A program made the position numbers and the translations under genes. A stretch of DNA of 55,172 nucleotides from an uncultured Corynebacterium sp. (lineage in GTDB: Bacteria; Actinomycetota; Actinomycetes; Mycobacteriales; Mycobacteriaceae): NCBI GenBank assembly GCA_946220775.1, contig CAMIFC010000011.1, forward strand, positions 1-55,172, read 5' to 3'. Shown here one piece after another: positions 50,399 to 55,172 of this stretch (its first letter is position 1; each line of letters starts with the position of its first letter). The notes beneath the pieces were generated by a model, which was not told where the DNA came from, did not search any database, and worked only from the letters and a program-made list of their open reading frames with translations.

Positions 50399-51394
50399 GT
50401 GAGTAAAACCCGAGTAAGCCACCAAATTGCGTCCGGATACCCCGCCGATTGCCCCGCTGACCTGTCCGTCCAGGCGGGCGCGGAACTTCCTGCCGATTAT
50501 CCGCGGGAGTGGTTCGAGTTCATCAACCCAGTCGATTCCGAGCACATCATCCAGGTCGATCTCACGTGGTTGTTGTCTACGTACCGTTGCCGTTTCGGCA
50601 CCGATGCGTGCAAGGGGATCGACGCCAACCTGCCCGATGTTGGTTGCTGCGTTCACGGAGCGTTTCTCACCGATGAGGATGATCGGAAACGCGTCGCGGC
50701 TGTGGCGGAGAAACTCACTGCGGACTCGTGGCAATACTTTGAGCGGTTTGGCGTCCCGAAAAAGAAGAAAAAGAAGAAGGCGGCGGGCGCTGACGACATC
50801 GAACCCTGGCTGGAATGGGACGAACTCGAAAACGAGGACGGAGAGATGGAACCAGCGCTGAAAACCGTGACGGTCGACGGCGCGTGCGTGTTCGCCAACC
50901 GCGCGGGCTTTGCGGGCGGCGCGGGCTGCGCGCTACACGCCTGGGCTGCCAAGCACGGCGAATCCATCATCGAATCGAAACCGGAAGTGTGCTGGCAGCT
51001 GCCCCTGCGGCGACTCGAAGAGTGGGAAACCCGGTCTGACGGGCAGGAAATGCTGCGCACCACCATCACGGAATACACCCGGCGCGGTTGGGGCGATGGC
51101 GGCGAGGACTTCGACTGGTACTGCGTGACCGATCCAAACTGCCACGCGGGCAGTGCCGACGGTCAGGGCGGGCCGGCGGATGCGTTGTGGCGGACGCATA
51201 AGGAAGAACTGGTGGAGCTCATCGGCGCGGAGGCTTATGCGGTGGTGGCTGAACACTGCCAGGCACTCGAGGAACGGGCGGCAGCTAGTGGTCAGCAGAA
51301 CAGTGCTGGTGCTCCGCTGGCTCCCAGTGGTTTCCCGTTGATCGCGATCCACCCGGCGACGGCCGCAGCGCGGCGCAACGAGCAGGGCGCTTAA
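50399..51394 (+). CDS. Conserved Cys-rich protein (Rv0495c-like)
   Basis: 331-residue soluble protein with several paired cysteines (YRCRFGTDACKGID, DVGCCVHGAF, GAGCALHAW, DWYCVTDPNC) suggesting a metal site as in YkgJ-type proteins. A run of seven lysines (GVPKKKKKKK) and an acidic linker divide it near residue 120. Orthologous by position to Rv0495c, function unknown. GTG 50399 chosen over GTG 50390. Ends overlapping the convergent regX3 stop by four bases. Confidence 0.8.
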   Translation: MSKTRVSHQIASGYPADCPADLSVQAGAELPADYPREWFEFINPVDSEHIIQVDLTWLLSTYRCRFGTDACKGIDANLPDVGCCVHGAFLTDEDDRKRVAAVAEKLTADSWQYFERFGVPKKKKKKKAAGADDIEPWLEWDELENEDGEMEPALKTVTVDGACVFANRAGFAGGAGCALHAWAAKHGESIIESKPEVCWQLPLRRLEEWETRSDGQEMLRTTITEYTRRGWGDGGEDFDWYCVTDPNCHAGSADGQGGPADALWRTHKEELVELIGAEAYAVVAEHCQALEERAAASGQQNSAGAPLAPSGFPLIAIHPATAAARRNEQGA

Positions 51395-52092
51395 TCCGCC
51401 GACTCGAGTTTGTAGCCCAGTCCGCGCACGGTCACCAGGAGTTCTGGGCGCGACGGGTTGTGCTCAATCTTGGAGCGCAAGCGCTTGACGTGCACGTCGA
51501 GCGTCTTCGTATCCCCCACATAATCCGGCCCCCACACCCGGTCGATCAGCTGACCGCGGGTGAGCACGCGGCCCCGATTACGGAGCAAGTACTCCAGCAA
51601 ATCGAATTCTTTCAGTGGCATGGGGACGACTTCCCCATCGACCGTGACGATGTGGCGTTCCACATCCATCACCACGTGCTCCTCGCGCAGCACATCGGGT
51701 TCGGATTCTTCGCGTGGTTGGTTTTCCGGGCCACGGCGCAGCACTGCACGAATGCGGGCAATGAGCTCGCGGGCGAAGTAAGGCTTCGTCACATAATCGT
51801 CGGCCCCGAGCTCTAGACCCACGACCTTGTCGATTTCGCTATCCCGGGCGGTCACCATAATCACCGGCACCGAGGACGTCTGCCGGAGCTGGCGGCACAC
51901 TTCCGTGCCCGGCATACCCGGCAGCATGAGGTCCAGCAGGACGATATCGATCTCTTCGTCGTTGAAGATTTCCAGCGCCGTGGGGCCATCAGGGGCCAAG
52001 TGCACCCCGAAACCTTCCTTCTTAAGCAAAAACGCCAGCGGTTCCGCTAGCGATTCTTCATCTTCAACAATCAGGACGTTCGTATTATTCAA
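51391..52092 (-). CDS. regX3: RegX3, response regulator
   Basis: 233-residue OmpR-family regulator. Receiver: acidic VEDEE near 9-13, phosphorylated Asp54 in VLLDLMLPG, Thr81 and Lys103 (YVTKP). Winged-helix DNA-binding domain ends with VTVRGLGYKLE. The partner of SenX3 in phosphate-starvation control. Begins with TTG at 52092 with a poor ribosome-binding site, which is unusual for this gene and may mean low or coupled translation. Confidence 0.93.
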   Translation of the reverse strand: MNNTNVLIVEDEESLAEPLAFLLKKEGFGVHLAPDGPTALEIFNDEEIDIVLLDLMLPGMPGTEVCRQLRQTSSVPVIMVTARDSEIDKVVGLELGADDYVTKPYFARELIARIRAVLRRGPENQPREESEPDVLREEHVVMDVERHIVTVDGEVVPMPLKEFDLLEYLLRNRGRVLTRGQLIDRVWGPDYVGDTKTLDVHVKRLRSKIEHNPSRPELLVTVRGLGYKLESAD

Positions 52093-52289
52093 CGCTTAAC
52101 CGGCAGATTGCGCAGAATGGTCACCGACCACTGCCTCTGCCCTTCCTTCCACGAGATCATTGATCGACACACAATCGGTGGTCACCCACGATCGTGCACA
52201 TATACCACCCAATGATGAACGCTTGTTGGACGAATAGCAACGAAAACCGTGGTATTCACCAAAGGTTTCATAGGAAGTTAAGCTTGCGT
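52093..52289. other. senX3-regX3 intergenic region
   Basis: 197 bases between kinase and regulator genes, which are usually closely spaced in corynebacteria but separated by repeats in mycobacteria. No gene. It is AT-richer and may hold a separate regX3 promoter. An 18-base direct repeat (52306-52323, 52324-52340) lies just inside the senX3 3' end, encoding repeated LERGQT. Confidence 0.4.
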
Positions 52290-53603
52290 TCATTTTTGGA
52301 CGTCAGTTTGGCCACGCTCGAGAGTTTGGCCACGCTCGAGCCGCGCCTGGCGGCGCGCCTGCCCCAACGCCGCAGCCGCTTCCGCGGCTTCCCTCATGCG
52401 CTCATTTTCATCGGCTGTTTCTTGCGCGAGCTCTCGTTGTGGATCGTCCTTCGCGTAATACGCAGGCAACCGCATCGTGAAAGTCGAACCAGTCCCCTCC
52501 CGTGACCACAATTCTACGGTGCCACCGTGGTTGGCCATCACGTGCTTGACGATCGACAGGCCCAAGCCAGTCCCGCCAGTGTTTCGGGAGCGTGCCTTAT
52601 CCACGCGGTAGAAGCGCTCAAACACACGCTTCTGGTTTTCCTTGGAGATGCCGATGCCTCGGTCCGTCACCCGGATGGTTACTTCGTCATCAATGACCTG
52701 CCGACTGATGGACACCGACGTTTTTTCCGGCGAGTAGTTGATCGCGTTGACGATCAAATTAGATAGGGACGTCACCAGCAGGTTCAGGTCACCCTTGACC
52801 TGTGCCCCAAGCTCTGGGTCCGTAATAATCTCCACGCCAGCGGCATCGGCCATCGCAGAGTTGCGGGCGATCGCCTCTTCCACCACCGCATCAATGTCCA
52901 CGACCTCGGCATTCGGAAGTTGTTCCGCACCCTGCAGCTTGGACAGGCTAATCAGCTCCGTGATCATCTGGCCCATGCGGTGGGACTCCGCACTGATCTT
53001 GTTGCCGAAGTACTCCACGGACTCTTGATCATCCGATACTTCCAGCAGCGCTTCGGTCATCAGGGACATCGCACCCACGGGCGTCTTCAACTCATGGGAG
53101 ACGTTGGCCACAAAGTCGCGGCGTGCCTCGTTCATCCGAACCTGTTCCGAATCATCAATGGCGTGCACCACGACGAACCGGTCATTCTTCAGGCTCAGCA
53201 TCTGGGCGGTCGCCTTCACTGACAGCACCGGCCGATGGCCTCGGGTTGCTTTCGGGGTAAGCGTGAACTCCCTGGCGTCCTGATCTTCGAAGACCTCGAC
53301 GACCACGCCCCACACCACATCGTTGAGGACGTTGGCCTTCACCAGGCCGAATTCCTGGGCGCGCGAGTTCGACGCAACCACAGTGTGAGAGCGGTCCACC
53401 ACGATCACCGGATTCGGAGAGGAGCGGATCGCATGATAAAACACCTGCGCACCGGAGGAAATGCGGCTGGATTCCAGCTCTGCACGATCCAAATCCGTGC
53501 GCAGGTTATTCACGCGGGACCGACTGTAGAGCATCACGATGATGCCCAAGCCAAGCCCACAGAGAAGCCCGACGACAAAGTCGATGGTCTCCCAATCCAA
53601 CAC
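52290..53603 (-). CDS. senX3: SenX3, sensor histidine kinase
   Basis: 437 residues. One N-terminal membrane segment (about 8-27), PAS-like domain (about 50-150), H-box with His170 in FVANVSHELKTPVG, and N, G1 and G2 boxes (NLIVNAINYS, VTDRGIGI, GGTGLGLSIVKHVM). Phosphorylates RegX3. GTG start at 53603. The C-terminal tail is charged and carries the LERGQT repeat. It follows gpmA by nine bases. Confidence 0.95.
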   Translation of the reverse strand: MLDWETIDFVVGLLCGLGLGIIVMLYSRSRVNNLRTDLDRAELESSRISSGAQVFYHAIRSSPNPVIVVDRSHTVVASNSRAQEFGLVKANVLNDVVWGVVVEVFEDQDAREFTLTPKATRGHRPVLSVKATAQMLSLKNDRFVVVHAIDDSEQVRMNEARRDFVANVSHELKTPVGAMSLMTEALLEVSDDQESVEYFGNKISAESHRMGQMITELISLSKLQGAEQLPNAEVVDIDAVVEEAIARNSAMADAAGVEIITDPELGAQVKGDLNLLVTSLSNLIVNAINYSPEKTSVSISRQVIDDEVTIRVTDRGIGISKENQKRVFERFYRVDKARSRNTGGTGLGLSIVKHVMANHGGTVELWSREGTGSTFTMRLPAYYAKDDPQRELAQETADENERMREAAEAAAALGQARRQARLERGQTLERGQTDVQK

Positions 53604-53612
53604 GAAGGCGAA

Positions 53613-54386
53613 CTACTTCTGGTTGCCCTGTGCTGCGACAGCAGCAACACCTGCTTCGGCGGCCTCTGGGTCGAGGTATTCGCCGCCCTTGACCTTGATC
53701 TCACCGTTGGCATCGAACTTGTAGACCAGCGGGATGCCGGTTGGGATGTTCAGCGACGCGATGTCCTCATCGGAAATCTTGTCCAAGTGCTTGACCAGGG
53801 CGCGCAGGGAGTTACCGTGTGCAGCAACCAAAACGGTCTCGCCGCGCTTCAGGCGTGGTTCGATCTCCGCCTCGTAGTACGGGATCAGGCGCTTGACGAC
53901 ATCCAGCAGGCACTCAGTGCGTGGCACCTCTGGCAGATCCGCGTAGCGACGATCCTCGGTCTGCGCGTACTCGTTATCCGTGTCGATCTGTGGCGGTGGG
54001 GTGTCGTAGCTGCGACGCCAGCTCATGAACTGGTCCTCGCCGTACTTATCCTTCGTCTCCGCCTTGTTCAGTCCCTGGAGCGCACCGTAGTGACGCTCAT
54101 TGAATCGCCAGTCCCGCACCACTGGGATCCAGTGCAGGTCCGCTTCGTTCAGCGCGATGTTTGCGGTGCGGATCGCACGGCGCAGCAGGGACGTATACAG
54201 GACGTCAGGCACCAGGTCAGCGTCCTTAATCAGCTGCCCGGCGCGCTTAGCTTCTTCCACGCCCTTTTCAGTGAGATTGACATCCACCCAGCCGGTGAAT
54301 TGGTTGGAGGCGTTCCACTCGCTCTGCCCGTGACGCAGCAGAATCAGGGTGCCTTCAGCGTTTTTCGCAGTATCCGTGTTGCTCAT
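53613..54386 (-). CDS. gpmA: GpmA, 2,3-bisphosphoglycerate-dependent phosphoglycerate mutase
   Basis: 257-residue glycolytic mutase. Catalytic His19 in LILLRHGQSEWN, FTGWVDVNLTEKG, RDWRFNERHYGALQGLNK and the second His in VLVAAHGNSLRAL. ATG 54386. Followed by senX3, the same order as in mycobacteria. Confidence 0.97.
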   Translation of the reverse strand: MSNTDTAKNAEGTLILLRHGQSEWNASNQFTGWVDVNLTEKGVEEAKRAGQLIKDADLVPDVLYTSLLRRAIRTANIALNEADLHWIPVVRDWRFNERHYGALQGLNKAETKDKYGEDQFMSWRRSYDTPPPQIDTDNEYAQTEDRRYADLPEVPRTECLLDVVKRLIPYYEAEIEPRLKRGETVLVAAHGNSLRALVKHLDKISDEDIASLNIPTGIPLVYKFDANGEIKVKGGEYLDPEAAEAGVAAVAAQGNQK

Positions 54387-54422
54387 ACTTCTCATTTTGC
54401 CATGAACTACCCGAGGAACCCT

Positions 54423-55013
54423 TTAAGGCCTGGGATCATCGCTCGCTTCCGTGGTTGTGTCGGTGTTGGGCTTACTGGTTGGTTCGCATGCCTCCCGACC
54501 CAAATCCGATCCTGGCGGTGGGGCCAACAATGCGATTTCCTTTTCGGAAGGACGCAACCGCGTGAACTCCGCCAAGTTAAACGTCGGTTCACCGCGGGAG
54601 AGACGCCACGCCCACTCATGCCGAATCGAGGACGCAAAGCCACGTTCCAGGATCCGGTTGAAATCCGTATCGGCGCGCTCCAACACCTGTCCCAGAATCC
54701 GCTGCACATCCTCGGCGGTGGTGGACTCCCCGAACTGCCCGACCAGGTAAATATCGTTATTCGCATCCAAGGTGTAGTGGACGCCAAATGCCCGACGATT
54801 GGCCTGCAACAACAGCTGATATACCTCCGCCTGGGCTTCCTCCACCGCGCGACACACGAAGGCCTCCACCCGGAACATCCGCTGCTGCGGAATGAACAGG
54901 CAATTGGTCTTCAGCTTCTTGGAGCCCGGCAACACCACGACTAGATTGCCGTCGGCCTCCTGGTATTCCACCTCGGCCTCATCCAACAGTGCTGCGATGC
55001 GTTTCAGATCCAT
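54423..55013 (-). CDS. YbjN-domain protein (Rv0487-like)
   Basis: 196 residues; the first 150 form a YbjN/type III chaperone-like fold (TNCLFIPQQRMFRVEAFV, RAFGVHYTLDANNDIYLVGQF), the rest is disordered. Located between mshA and gpmA as in mycobacteria. Molecular role unknown. ATG 55013. Confidence 0.85.
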   Translation of the reverse strand: MDLKRIAALLDEAEVEYQEADGNLVVVLPGSKKLKTNCLFIPQQRMFRVEAFVCRAVEEAQAEVYQLLLQANRRAFGVHYTLDANNDIYLVGQFGESTTAEDVQRILGQVLERADTDFNRILERGFASSIRHEWAWRLSRGEPTFNLAEFTRLRPSEKEIALLAPPPGSDLGREACEPTSKPNTDTTTEASDDPRP

Positions 55014-55063
55014 ACTTATAACTTAACGCTTCACACGAGTGTGGCGGGAGAAACCAGTGTGAC

Positions 55064-55082
55064 CGGGTTGGCGTCCTAAAAA
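55064..55082 (+). repeat. Dispersed motif, intergenic copy
   Basis: GGGTTGGCGTCCTAAAAAA between mshA and the YbjN gene, non-coding, just downstream of the mshA stop. Confidence 0.7.
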
Positions 55083-55094
55083 ATTGGAGATGAA

Positions 55095-55172
55095 CTACCC
55101 TGCGGGATGCCGCGTCGCGCGCTGCGTGGGGGCGGGCGGGAGGCTGCGATATAGCTCGACGAGCTTCTCGGC
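55095..55172 (-). CDS. mshA: Probable MshA C-terminus (partial)
   Basis: Last 25 residues of a gene entering from the right edge: AEKLVELYRSLPPAPTQR and a short tail to a TAG. The helix is typical of GT4 glycosyltransferase C-termini. Assignment to MshA (mycothiol synthesis) rests mainly on conserved order with the YbjN protein and gpmA. Confidence 0.6.
   Translation of the reverse strand, partial: AEKLVELYRSLPPAPTQRATRHPAG

Noticed and set aside
3894..55082. Dispersed motif as a KOPS/AIMS-type polarity signal
   Set aside because: Good copies split about 13 to 9 between orientations, lacking the strand bias such signals show.
1..55172. CRISPR arrays, tRNA or rRNA genes, transposases
   Set aside because: No regularly spaced repeats, cloverleaf sequences, rRNA segments or transposase motifs were found in the window.

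Overview
The window reads as chromosomal DNA of a Corynebacterium, probably one of the lipophilic, roughly 60% GC species. The evidence is a mycolate-actinobacterial gene order on the right (mshA, YbjN protein, gpmA, senX3, regX3, ppx, VAELLAR-type membrane protein, proC, BldC-like HTH, bS22, SerB-like HAD, glutaredoxin, hemA-hemC-hemD-hemB) that matches the Rv0486-Rv0512 block of Mycobacterium tuberculosis as I remember it, plus rhamnose-linker and menaquinone genes. The species is inferred and was not checked by search.

Layout. 1-13.4 kb: menaquinone synthesis (menD 5' part, menC, menB, menE, menA, DUF4229) with a secreted S1 protease, an RluA-type pseudouridine synthase broken by two G-tract indels, and an AT-rich three-gene ABC exporter inserted between menE and menA (8.0-10.8 kb). 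Two SMR transporter genes follow menA. 13.5-22.6 kb: an accessory cassette of a large FAD/NAD(P)-binding protein and a peptide/nickel-type ABC importer (the binding-protein gene is frameshifted), ending in a fused AhpD-like protein. 22.5-27.5 kb: a methyltransferase, a small membrane protein, an aminoglycoside-phosphotransferase-fold protein and rmlB-rmlC-rmlA. 27.5-32 kb: cytochrome c maturation (tlpA/resA, ccdA, resB, ccsB). 32-44 kb: early tetrapyrrole synthesis (hemA, hemC, hemD/cobA, hemB, hemL), with two membrane proteins and a P-type-ATPase-like protein that has lost its catalytic motifs. hemE and hemY are not in this cluster. 44-55 kb: glutaredoxin, HAD phosphatase, bS22, HTH, proC, ppx, regX3-senX3, gpmA, a YbjN protein and the end of mshA.

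Together the left and central regions supply the respiratory chain: menaquinone as lipid carrier, heme precursors, and c-type cytochrome assembly. The rml genes supply dTDP-rhamnose for the cell-wall linker, and regX3/senX3 is the phosphate-responsive two-component system next to an exopolyphosphatase.

The most unusual signal is not a gene. A dispersed, non-palindromic motif, consensus GGGGTGGCGTCCGAAA, recurs in both orientations within coding linkers and between genes (about 22 good copies by eye, four identical over 16 bases). It resembles a DNA-uptake-type or other genome-wide signal. Other notable items are the dead P-type ATPase, three families of long hairpin repeats, and three frameshifted genes. 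All counts were made by eye.
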